Below, piece by piece: positions 1-9,252 of a DNA stretch of 64,000 nucleotides. This stretch comes from Trichostrongylus colubriformis (Eukaryota > Nematoda > Chromadorea > Rhabditida > Trichostrongylidae), in NCBI GenBank assembly GCA_963978905.1, contig OZ022257.1:26799274-26863273 (forward strand). The letters are read 5' to 3'. The translations under genes were made by a program, and so were the position numbers. Positions within the stretch are counted from its first letter, which is position 1, and the number at the start of each line of letters is the position of its first letter. A model generated the notes under the pieces. It was not told the origin of the DNA and made no database searches. It saw only the letters and a program-made list of their open reading frames with translations.

Positions 1-464
1 CAGAGAATGAGCATCCAAAAGCATGTCGAGTAATATGTGTCTTAATACAAACGGCCACTTCGACCTGGTGTCCTTAACTTGTTCAACTTCTACTTCATTT
101 GGATTATTTGCTTCAGGACCTCTTCATCTCCTACATTACACTTAGCACTGTGTTTAAGGCTTGCTCGAGGAGTTTTGATAATTACGTATCAGTGGCTTAG
201 ATTCATGCTAATCTCATGTAACTCGTGGTATTCAATTTCAAGTGTGCATAATTTAGGGTCGACTCCGCGCTCTGGATCAAGCTCACATCTGTGTTAGTCA
301 GGAAATCGAACAGTTGGACAAAAATGTAGATAAGATTGTCGATCAAATCAACGGCACCTTTCAGGTTGTTTTGGTAGTCAGAGTGAATTTCTAAATCTAA
401 AGGAGTCGTCCACGAGTAAATGAGTTTATCCGTTACCCATATAGTTATGTTGTATTTGCGTAAT
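1..464. other. No recognisable gene
   Basis: AT-rich intergenic-looking sequence. The short open frames on both strands show no domain, signal peptide or good splice-site pair. Nothing is supported here before the foldback repeat begins near 465. Confidence 0.5.
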
Positions 465-795
465 GTGGACCGCATGCAAAGTTTCACGCAAAAAATGTGA
501 AACAGGCCAAGCTATAGCACCACAAAGTCTCTGCCGTGTGGGCCGGCCTCCGAGCAAGCCCCCTTGTCGTCCGCCGGAGACGCATAGGAACGGAAAGTTA
601 CGTAAAGAGTCCCACTCTGCATTCTCAAACGCGGCGGACGACGGGACAAGGCTTTTACTCGAAGGCCCCTCCCACCCGGCCGAAGATTCGGATAGCTGTA
701 TCTTAGCCGAATTCTCACATTTTTGCCGTAAAACTTTGCATGCGTTCCTTATTGAGCATATTCAACATAAATATATGGGTAACAAAGTAACCCAT
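465..795. mobile_element. GC-rich foldback MITE, copy A
   Basis: A roughly 330-bp inverted-repeat segment. The left arm (GCATGCAAAGTTTCACGC at about 473) pairs with the right arm (GTAAAACTTTGCATGC near 728). Inner GC-rich arms around CGTCCGCCG (570) and CGGCGGACGACGGGAC (632) also pair. The same organisation and much of the sequence, including the tail AACATAAATATATGG, recurs at 13947-14280. Two copies with the same ends mark a mobile nonautonomous element. No coding capacity is apparent, and the open frames across it are shadows of the palindrome. The superfamily is not assigned. Confidence 0.6.
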
Positions 796-3459
796 TCTAC
801 CGTGGACCATTCTTCAAAACGATAAATAAATCACAAGCAACACCATGTAGTTGCTGAAAATTGTGCTTGCGGATACTTCATAGAAAAGACTAAAGGACAT
901 ACCATCATGAATCTCAGTGCATAGGAGTTGTCATCACATGTGAAGATCTCAATATCGTGTCGAAAGTCACACAACATAGGGTGAATCATGGTCTTCCTAA
1001 TGAGTCATTTGACGTCCTTCCATTATGAAGTCTTGGCTGGTCATAGCTTGTCTTTCGGTAATTGGGTTGTCTCGAGGATGCTTTCTCGGCAGCTCGCGCT
1101 TCCCATTTCCGTTTTCTTTTCTACTTGGATGACTTCCATGTTACGAGCAGCAAAAACTGATGATAGTACATCTGAGCAGCTCGTCGTTGTAGTTCATATA
1201 AAGCATCTTCTCGTCGAGCAGAGCTCGATGCTTTCATCTGTGGTACTGCACAATAACTAGTGAGTGAATTTGCTGAACCCTAAGTCTGGCTACCGTATGT
1301 TTATAAGCCGTTGAAGTGGAGTAGTGGCTAGTTATGTGAAGATATAAGAGTGATGGTGATGAATCGCTGAATTGCACACTAACCGTCGATATTCTTGTAT
1401 AACTCGTCGAATGCCTGCTCGCTCTGATTCGAGCATCTAAGAAAGCTTGTGTGGGTCCTTCGGGATTTTAGGGCCATTCCAACAGAATTTGAATCCTAAT
1501 CGTGTGAGCGGTTCAGATGTGATTATTTTCTGTTCGAAATGAGTGGTCTTTTATATAAATAACCTGCAGTACCTGGTAATGCCACCTATTTTGCTGTAGT
1601 TCTTGCCCAATTTCCTCTGCTCCAAAAGTATCGCAATTAACTCCATGTGGGCCACTCCAATAAGAAACGAGCTCAGTTATGACAGAATCTTTAAAAATTC
1701 TGTATGTCTGTAATAAGCTCATCGTGCGGGCGATCGATGGCGTCTTATAAAAAAGTTCTGTTATCGCGTTTGCTCCTTTCCCATCATCTCTTCGTACATC
1801 AACAGTGCATCGTTGCCCAGATTGTGGTGGCTGTTGAGCAGCACTTTTGTAATATGTGATTGGTATTATCTGTACCTCGCTTTTACCTGATTACTGGTCT
1901 TGAATGATCCCATCAGTGTCTCCTCTCGTCGGTGTTTTTGATGTCATCGGAAATCATTCTTGCAACCTAATCATAACACGTTGCCTTCTTCTCACCAAAC
2001 TTCAAAAATGTCATTTTTCGGATCAGAGCGGCAGTCATGCAAATAAAAACGGCTCCATAGACGAAATGCTTATATAGGTAACATTTGCGCTTCAGCATTG
2101 TAAGGGACTTCAGCATCGCCATACAATTTTCTGTGCCGTAAACGTTTAACAATGCATTTTCCAACGTTTTTTTTTTCGCCGTTGAAGGAGAACTTGGTAA
2201 CTAAAAGAAGTCCATTGCTTTGAGCTGTGTTTCGGGTTATCTGAGAACGCTACGAATGACCATCGAAATTTCATCATCTGTACTACATTTATGTATTTGC
2301 TAATTAGTCGAACATCGTGCAGCTCTGGGAAGAGATAGTGAGCGAAGGACCTCGTCTGTTTCATCTTTTCATCGTACTTGAAACTCCATAACATTGTTCT
2401 TTACAACCTCTTCCTCTCTCCCTATCCACATCACCCTTGCTTCCGAACTTGCACCCATTGTGCGCTAAAAGTGGGATTATTCTTGCTGAATAATACGCGT
2501 CCCCTCCGGCACCACCACACCAAGGTAGTGCTATCGCCTAGTTTGGCCATTCTTTATAGCTGGAGAGATGTGTGATAAGTCCTTAAAACAATCTGTTTGA
2601 GTTGAATATCGCTGGGAGGGGCTGTGTACTCATTTGTACGAATAACCTACTTCGCTCCCCTAATGTGAAGACTTCGCCTCCTATGTGCGAACAAGTAAAT
2701 AATTAACTTGGTGCGAGAATCAGAGGTGAGCTATACGTTGCTTAACTCCATAAGTTGTGTGTGATGTCCACAAAGGAGAAGATTAAAACAGTCTTGTTAT
2801 ACAGGGGGCCAAAAAAGGCAGAGAAGCGCCACTTTCCCGCGACCAAGTATACGAAACGGACACTAACGAAAGAGATGAAGGTAATAGGAAACATCACTGA
2901 AATGTTCCTGAGCAAATGCAAGCTGCGGCTCACTGCTTTCATCGTCATGGAAATATGGAGCCATCAGTCAGAGTAATCGAGCTTTGGAACACGTACGGCG
3001 TCAAGGTGTGCCTAAAAGAGCAGAGCCAACTTCCGTGGGGGGTTATCTCGTGGAAAGCTTCCCAATGGTGGACGCTTCGGTCCATGAAGGTCGCCAAACT
3101 CCTGCTACTCGGCGAGCGCTGCTATGATCTGAAAAAAAGGGGGGGGGGGCTTCAATGGTAATGGCTCGTTTTCGTTCCTGGGAACCAAGGGCGTCGGTGA
3201 CCCGGAGGAAATGGGATCTTTGACACGTTGACCACCGTATGACCCGACTTTGTGTCGCAGTCATTTTACAGCTTTTTTCAATTATTTGGACCTAAATTCC
3301 ATATTAATCTTGCGTATACATTGTTGTTAGAAGCACTGTGACTAGAGAAATCACCTCTGAACTATATTCAAATACATGAGTAAGTAAATGACACTGAGCG
3401 AATTTCACATGCTCGAATTGAAAATAATCTCGATACAAAGATGTTGCTTGGTGCCATTA
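796..3459. other. No recognisable gene; a few unplaced open frames
   Basis: No confident gene. Three frames are less random-looking but unrecognised: minus 1513-1722, minus 1967-2164 (contains one hydrophobic stretch), and plus 2761-2880, a lysine-rich frame ending at a GAAG/GTAATA donor-like site. None has a partner exon or known domain. A poly-G run lies at 3139-3148. These could be remnants of repeats. Confidence 0.35.
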
Positions 3460-4045
3460 TCGAACTACTACTGAGTGAGTGCCCTCATAGAAGTTAAAAG
3501 TCTCAACATCATGCAACACCGATCGATATTGATTGAAAATATCGGTTTTTGTGCAGAAGGCTGGAAACGGCTTATGGACCATACTACTGAGTGAGTGCCC
3601 TCATAGAAGTTAAAATTCTGCAACATGATGCAACACCGGTCGATATTGATTGAAAATATCGGTTTCTGTGCAGAAGGCTGGAAACGGCTTATGGACCATA
3701 CTACTGAGTGAGTGCCCTCATAGAAGTTAAAATTCTGCAACATCATGCAACACCGATCGATATTGATTGAAAATGTCGGTTTTTGTGCAGAAGGCTGGAA
3801 ACGGCCTAAGGTCCATACTACTGAGTGAGTGCCCTCATAGAAGTTAAAATTCTGCAACATCATGCAACACCGATCGATATTGATTGAAAATATCGGTTTT
3901 TGTGCAGAAGGCTGGAAACGGCCTAAGGTCCATACTACTGAGTGAGTGCCCTCATAGAAGTTGAAATACTACAACATCATGCATCACCGATCGATAATGA
4001 CTGGAAATATTCTTTTTTGTGCATTAGATGTCTTTACCGCACACT
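3460..4045. repeat. 117-bp tandem minisatellite, about five units
   Basis: The anchor CTGAGTGAGTGCCCTCATAG recurs at about 3471, 3587, 3704, 3821 and 3938, giving a period of 116-117 bp. Each unit carries CGATCGATATTGATTG and TGTGCAGAAGGCTGGAAACGG. Because 117 is 39 codons, the array stays open on the minus strand as a repeating frame (3468-3863). That is probably a by-product of the period, not a gene. The last unit is degenerate. Diverged single units recur after the Tc1 insertion at about 6840-6950. Confidence 0.9.
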
Positions 4046-4055
4046 ACTTTACTGG

Positions 4056-4197
4056 ACCATGTCAGACTCCGCCCACTGTGGACACTGTGGACGGGACCTG
4101 CGTTAAAATGTTCGGTATTTAGATGCAAATTTCTATAATTTGTTCCGAAACAGCCCAGGAGTTGGGATAAGGTGGGCCAAAATGAGTGAAGGGTGTA
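4056..4197. repeat. Interspersed repeat, copy interrupted by Tc1
   Basis: This stretch (GGACCATGTCAGACTCCGCC, later GCGTTAAAATGTTCGGT and GGCCAAAATGAGTGAAGGGTG) matches 6337-6495 along its length. The 6337 copy reads straight through where this one meets the transposon at 4198, so it acts as an empty-site reference. The CCGCCCACTGTG motif also appears in the tandem repeat near 10.7-11.0 kb. Confidence 0.75.
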
Positions 4198-4488
4198 CAG
4201 TAGCGGTCAAAAGTTTGGAAACTTTTGAATTTCCAACCTCCCTCGATTAAGAAACAACCGAGTTGTCTCAAATTCACATGGTGAGTGTAGAATTGAGTAG
4301 GAAACACATGCGTGACATCGCTCGTTAATAATTACTTAAATGATCTACATTATGTGATCTACTCATAATATGGCGCGTCAAAAGTATGGAAACTCTCTTG
4401 TAACGATATCATCCCGCTGCTATATTGTGAAGGTTTGCAATTTTTTCATAGTTTCAGGTAAAACTATGGCACAGTATCTCATTTTCAG

Positions 4489-5997
4489 ATGGGATCTGGT
4501 AAAGAAGTAGCACTAGGTGTGCAGGAGGCGATTGTTTGGGCCATTCAATCTGAAGCGCCCAAAAACCTACTTGCACAGCAGTATCACTTTGCTAAAAGCA
4601 CTATCACCAAGATTTTCAAGCGCTACCAAAGGCAAGGAGGTGTGGTGGAGACTCGACGTTCAGGAAGACCTCGTAAAGCTACACCAAGGAACAACACATT
4701 CATCGTAAGGGCCTCGCATGCTGATCCGCGCGCTTCGTCAACGGACATTCTCAAGCAAGTGACAAATTTTTTGGGCCTTTCTGTCAGCCAAAGTACTGTT
4801 CAGCGTCGTCTGAGAGCTGGCGCATTATTTGGAAGACGTCCCAGCAGGAAGCCACAAGTGAGCTCAAGGAATAGGAAGGCGCGACTGAGTTCCGCACGTG
4901 CGCACCTTGCCTGGACCAGAGAAGAGTGGGGAAAAGTTTTGTTCAGCGACGGATCGAAGTCCTGCCCCTCTGGCAGCGATGGTTCAGAGTACGTGAAACG
5001 TCCTGTGAACAAGAGAAATCATCCCGAGTACCAGGTATCAACAGTGAAGCATGGCGGAGGTAATGTGATGGTATGGGAATGTTTTGGTCCATGTGGTGTT
5101 GGCCCACTTTTCCGTATCGAAGGGGATATGGACTCGTCCGCGTACAGGGGTATCTTGGAGAGTACCATGCTTCAACGTTCAGGAAGACCTCGTAAAGCTA
5201 CACCAAGGGACGACACATTCATCGTAAGGGCCTCGCATGCTGATCCGCGCGCTTCGTCAACGGACATTCTCAAGCAAGTGACAAATTTTTTGGGCCTTTC
5301 TGTCAGCCAAAGTACTGTTCAGCGTCGTCTGAGACCTGGCGCATTATTTGGAAGACGTCCCAGCAGGAAGCCACAAGTGAGCTCAAGGAATAGGAAGGCG
5401 CGACTGAGTTCCGCACGTCCGCACCTTGCCTGGACCAGGGAAGAGTGGGGAAAAGTTTTGTTCAGCGACGGATCGAAGTCCTTCCCCTTTGGCAGCGATG
5501 GTTTAAAGTACGTGGAACGTCCTGTGAACAAGAGAAATCATCCCGAGTACCATGTATCAACAGTGAAGCATGGCGGAGGTAATGTGATGGTATGGGAATG
5601 TTTTGGTCCATGTGGCGTTGGCCCACTTTTCCGTATCGAAGGGAATATGGACTCGTCCGCGTACAGGGGTATCTTGGAGAGTACCATGCTTCCTTTTGCT
5701 CGTCAAAGAATGCCGAGGGGATGGATTTTTCAGTATGACAATGATCCGAAGCATGCCTCCCGCCTCGTGACCGAGTTTTTGAGATCGAATAAAATTACTG
5801 TCATGAACTGGCCAAGCCAAAGTCCGGACCTTAATCCGATTGAGCACCTCTGGGAGGAACTTGAGCGTCGTACAGGACACATTCCAGTGAAGAATTGCGA
5901 TGAAAAGTTTGATATTCTGTTGAAAGAATTGGCTTCGATTCCTCAGTCCAAAATTGGTGCTCTGATCGAGTCAACGCCCAGAAGGTGTAACTTTTGA
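4489..5997 (+). CDS. Tc1-type DDE transposase with internal duplication, 502 aa
   Basis: Encodes the cut-and-paste transposase of the enclosing element. The N-terminus (about residues 1-60) is a helix-turn-helix with AKSTITKIFKRY, followed by a GRPR-type hook and a second HTH (SVSQSTVQRRL). The DDE core has the first Asp in VLFSDGSK, the second in YDNDPKHASR (about residue 419) and the Glu in NPIEHLWEEL, with 34 residues between the last two (DD34E). Family members are about 340 aa. The excess is a repeat: residues about 57-229 are copied as about 230-402, so the second HTH and first catalytic Asp occur twice and the last D/E pair once. SDGSK has Gly where many relatives have SDESK. The frame is open from ATG 4489 to TGA. 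Activity is doubtful. Confidence 0.93.
   Translation: MGSGKEVALGVQEAIVWAIQSEAPKNLLAQQYHFAKSTITKIFKRYQRQGGVVETRRSGRPRKATPRNNTFIVRASHADPRASSTDILKQVTNFLGLSVSQSTVQRRLRAGALFGRRPSRKPQVSSRNRKARLSSARAHLAWTREEWGKVLFSDGSKSCPSGSDGSEYVKRPVNKRNHPEYQVSTVKHGGGNVMVWECFGPCGVGPLFRIEGDMDSSAYRGILESTMLQRSGRPRKATPRDDTFIVRASHADPRASSTDILKQVTNFLGLSVSQSTVQRRLRPGALFGRRPSRKPQVSSRNRKARLSSARPHLAWTREEWGKVLFSDGSKSFPFGSDGLKYVERPVNKRNHPEYHVSTVKHGGGNVMVWECFGPCGVGPLFRIEGNMDSSAYRGILESTMLPFARQRMPRGWIFQYDNDPKHASRLVTEFLRSNKITVMNWPSQSPDLNPIEHLWEELERRTGHIPVKNCDEKFDILLKELASIPQSKIGALIESTPRRCNF
4657..5694 (+). repeat. Two tandem 519-bp units inside the transposase gene
   Basis: Unit 1 is about 4657-5175 and unit 2 about 5176-5694. The anchor GTTCAGGAAGACCTCGTAAA starts at 4658 and again at 5177, an offset of exactly 519 bp or 173 codons. 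By eye the units differ at about 13 positions, of which only two are synonymous (AGA/AGG and GGT/GGC). Unit 2 matches canonical family sequence better at its SFPFGSDG segment than unit 1 (SCPSGSDG). Confidence 0.95.
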
Positions 5998-6336
5998 CGC
6001 ACCCTTTTTGAAACAAACAGTGTTTCCTTACTTAAAACTTCCACTCTCAAAAAACGACGTTACACATCGTGTTCTCTACTTGATTTTATGCTTATTCTGT
6101 GATTTTGAGACAACTCGATTGTTTCTTAATCGAGGGAGGTCGTGGATTCAAAAGTTTCCAAACTTTTGACCGCCACTGTATGTAGCAGATGGAGAATCAT
6201 AACCTATATATGAACCAGAGGTTTGGTGTGCTGTCATGTTATGTCTGTGCCCCGAAACTCAGCACTACCTGAAGAACAAGGGAGAAGTCAGATCAAGTCG
6301 GAGTGGATCTTGCTAAGAGATGAACAGCTAGCACAT

Positions 6337-6495
6337 GGACCATGTTAGATTCCCCCCACTGTGGGCGAGGCCTGCGTTAAAATGTTCGGTGTTGAGATTT
6401 GAATTCTATAATTTGCTGTAATTCCTTTCAAAAAAGCCTAGGAGTCGGAAAAGGTAGGCCAAAATGAGTTAAGGGTGTAGGTAGCAGATGAAGAA
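6337..6495. repeat. Interspersed repeat, uninterrupted copy
   Basis: Paralogue of 4056-4197. It continues GGTGTAGGTAGCAGATGAAG where the other copy is cut by the Tc1 element. The bases right of Tc1 (TATGTAGCAGATGGAGAATC) match this continuation, so the pair shows the pre-insertion sequence. Confidence 0.75.
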
Positions 6496-6702
6496 TACCC
6501 GCCTCCAGTTGGCGAGCACGCTCCACGTAGGTGGTGTTTACTACGAGCGCTTCTAAGTTGCCTCAGGGGCAGCCTAGAGACTGCGAAAAATTGATGGAGA
6601 TCAGCCATGTGTAGGTGGTGTTGCACGTTATTGAGGTAGTGGAGGCCCACCTACAATGGGCGGAATGTGCAATCAACAAGATCGTGCTCACTCATAAAAA
6701 AT

Positions 6703-6781
6703 ATAACACCACTCCAGAGCGGTCTAGAGCGTCGGAGAAAGATAACGCCGCTCCAGAGCGGTCTAGAGCGTCGGAGAAAGC
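6703..6781. repeat. Short tandem duplication, about 39-bp unit
   Basis: The segment CTCCAGAGCGGTCTAGAGCG followed by TCGGAGAAAG occurs twice in succession, joined by ATAACGCCG. No function is inferred. Confidence 0.85.
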
Positions 6782-6834
6782 TGAGGTAGTTCGAAGCTGC
6801 CAGAGTGACAAAAATAATGTCAACGATCACGGTA

Positions 6835-7160
6835 GACGGGGCGTCATCAGGATATTGGTTGAAAATATCGGTTTTTGTGCGAAAGGCTGGAAAGGGCTAT
6901 GGACCATACCGCTGAGTGAGTACCCTCATAGAAAATAAAATTTTGGAAAATGAACAGTGAGCCACACCAATGGGTGATGCTGTTGCAGATCAATGAAGTC
7001 CTATTGGTCAACATCGACCGAAATCATTGATCTCTAAGCAAGGAGCTGAAAACAAGTGATGGGATCCCATTGAATGATTACAGTCGCAAAAGTTGGAAAA
7101 CTGCAGCATCATGTGCCTTGGGTCGTAGTTGTCGATTTTCGTACGAAGGGCCGGGCAAAG
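6835..7160. repeat. Diverged minisatellite units
   Basis: The segment GAAAATATCGGTTTTTGTGC, GGCTGGAAAGG, then CTGAGTGAGTACCCTCATAG is one degenerate copy of the 117-bp unit. A weaker match with GGACCACACCAGTGG follows near 7160. These show that the satellite block once extended on both sides of the Tc1 insertion. Confidence 0.65.
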
Positions 7161-8684
7161 TGATGGACCACACCAGTGGATGAACACAATTGCAGAGGCT
7201 TACATTCTATAGAGCTTCTTGCATGCATATCGATACTTATTGTATTGCTATGATGAGCTTTTGTAGTGAAGGCTGTTATTGAACTACCCCTCAGCACATA
7301 TGTAAAATCTATTGATTGTCGCCAAACCACATTGCTGTGAAATTTCTTTTACATCATTTTACGCACAGCCCGCTTCGCATCGGTAGCCCGTAACGCGATT
7401 TAGATCGCGAAGCTCACCTGGTGTATCTAAACTATGGATAACTACACAATTTAAAAGCGGAGAAATGTCAAACAAAAAGTGCTCCATAAAGAGGTGTCAT
7501 GAAGTCGCGAGGCACCATGTCGTAGGCGTGAGGAAAAACGCGCGGTCGTCAACGTGTTAAAGGCCTCACGAAATATGAGTTCTCTCAGCTGTTGTGTGTG
7601 GACAGACATTACAAAGGAAGCGCCTGAGGTCAAAGTGGCCTTTTGTAATGGGAAACATATGGTGCACGTGAATGCGAACGCTGTTCTCGAATCTTTTTTA
7701 CAAATTTGCAAGACCATATTCTGATTAGTAAGGAGACCTTTCTTCGATGAACGTCGGCTCAAATTCACTACAGGAAAGAGAGTTGTCAGCAGGTGTCTGG
7801 CAGAGAGGTCTAGACGCAAAGCAATCAACTAGGTGCGGAAACTCATAGTAGTACTTATATAACTTCTTCAGCAAAAAGGTAATCAGACAAATAATGTGAG
7901 TAGAAAGGCTCTTCGGCATAAACTGTACGAAACGAACTGCATGGAATGAGATGCAGCAGCTCTGAAGATAGCTGAGAAATGACAGCACCTGGAGAAACTT
8001 TGATTACCTCTAGGGACACCAGCGAAAGGCGATGAGACAATCCTGCTTCGAGGCGCGCCATGCTAAGAAATCCATTCACAATCCTAGTGTGCACGAACGC
8101 TTTTCCTTCTCTCATTGGCTCCTTCTACCTTGAGCCTGGGAGATCTCACTGCGCTGATCACTACTGATCTTTTGATTACGAGTCCCTCTTCTGCGAATAA
8201 AATACGGTCTCTCTTTTCTCGTTGAGGATTCAACGGCAGAGGCTTGACACGTTTTGAAGCTGGGTCGCCAATCGAATAGTAGTAGTGGCTTTCGGATGCG
8301 TACTTCGCTCATACTTGCGCGGTTCACTTATGTGCAGTTTATTGTCCCGTTTCATGATATTTAAGCGGCTTCCAAGAGGTAGGGAGTCTGATGGCCGGAG
8401 CAAGACTCATGTATACGATCCCTGCACCGTGCAATAGCCGTAGATTGTTCACTGTAATTTCCTCTCCTTTGACATGATCAGTCATGGGTGGAGCTACCTT
8501 CCTACAGAAGATGCCGCTGCATTTCAGGGCAAATAAAATGAGAGAAATAGCTGGTTCCTACTGTGTTGTGGGACCGTCATGACTGGTATTCTTTGCTCCT
8601 GAATTAATTAGCTTCTCATGTTTCAGAAACTAAAACTTACTATGAATGTGACTGGAAGGCCGAATTGCATTCCCCATTTCTTAG
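7161..8684. other. No recognisable exon upstream of the TRIM-NHL gene
   Basis: The gene downstream should have RING/B-box zinc-finger exons. None with the expected Cys/His spacing is visible here or further left. A 50-codon plus-strand frame at 7579-7731 and minus frames at 7855-8115 and 8112-8327 are unrecognised. An acceptor-like TGTTTCAG at about 8627 could open a tiny exon, but this is unsupported. Confidence 0.35.
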
Positions 8685-9252
8685 GAAGTATCGAATATTG
8701 TCGAGAATCGTCGTCGCGATCTGATCGAGAGTGTGCGCGTGCGACGCGACGAGAAACGCAAGGTGCTAAAAGATCAGATCGAAGCGATCACGGACGAGAA
8801 AAAGAAACTCGCAAAGGTATGCATTCTTTTCCAAATACCTTTTTCGTGCATCCTAAATCATTGGATACACCTCAATTTTCGATATGTTTCCGGATATTAC
8901 CATCTTTTTTCGCAACACTCTAAAAATATTCGTTTCATCGCTGTGGGTTAGTCAAGTATGGTACTTATTTTGTAGGAATTGGAATCGTGCCAATTGGATG
9001 TGCGTTCAATGGCTCGTCAGCTGAAGACCATGGATACTGGGTGGGAACGTCAACTGACGCAACCACGAGAAAATGCCTTCCTAAAGCTGAACACGAATTC
9101 CAGCCAACTTATTTGTGGTAAATTTTGGTATTTTTCCGTCAAGTTCTTGAATCGCTCTCTACCTTCGGGACAGTGTTTGCCGCACCTTCTTCGGGAAATA
9201 GAAAGCGTCGCAGAGAGACTCCAACGATCTCGAAATGAGGTGACAATAGCAC
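8685..9252 (+). CDS. TRIM-NHL gene: coiled-coil exons
   Basis: Exon 8685-8816 (44 codons, phase 0 both ends) contains DEKRKVLKDQIEAITDEKKK, a charged heptad-like helix. Exon 8976-9117 continues with ELESCQLDVRSMARQLK. The frame then runs on without a stop, so either an 84-bp intron (9118-9201, a multiple of three, with a poor GAAATAG acceptor) is removed or it is retained; both leave the same downstream phase. SVAERLQRSRNEV completes the helix. In TRIM proteins this region mediates dimerisation and follows the B-box. Confidence 0.8.

Larger units (their letters stand above)
4198..6178 (+). mobile_element. Tc1-family DNA transposon, 1981 bp, TA target duplication
   Basis: The ends are inverted repeats of about 78 bp beginning CAGTAGCGGTCAAAAGTTTG at the left and ending CAAACTTTTGACCGCCACTG at the right. 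A TA lies on both sides (4196-4197 and 6179-6180), the duplication expected of Tc1/mariner elements. The interior holds one open transposase frame on the plus strand. Flanking sequence joined across the TA resembles the uninterrupted paralogue at about 6470-6495. The element is longer than the usual 1.6-1.7 kb because of a 519-bp internal duplication. Intact TIRs and an unbroken frame suggest recent insertion. Confidence 0.95.

Noticed and set aside
3468..3863. 131-codon repeat protein on the minus strand
   Set aside because: Frame kept open by a 117-bp satellite period; no start context or splice sites.
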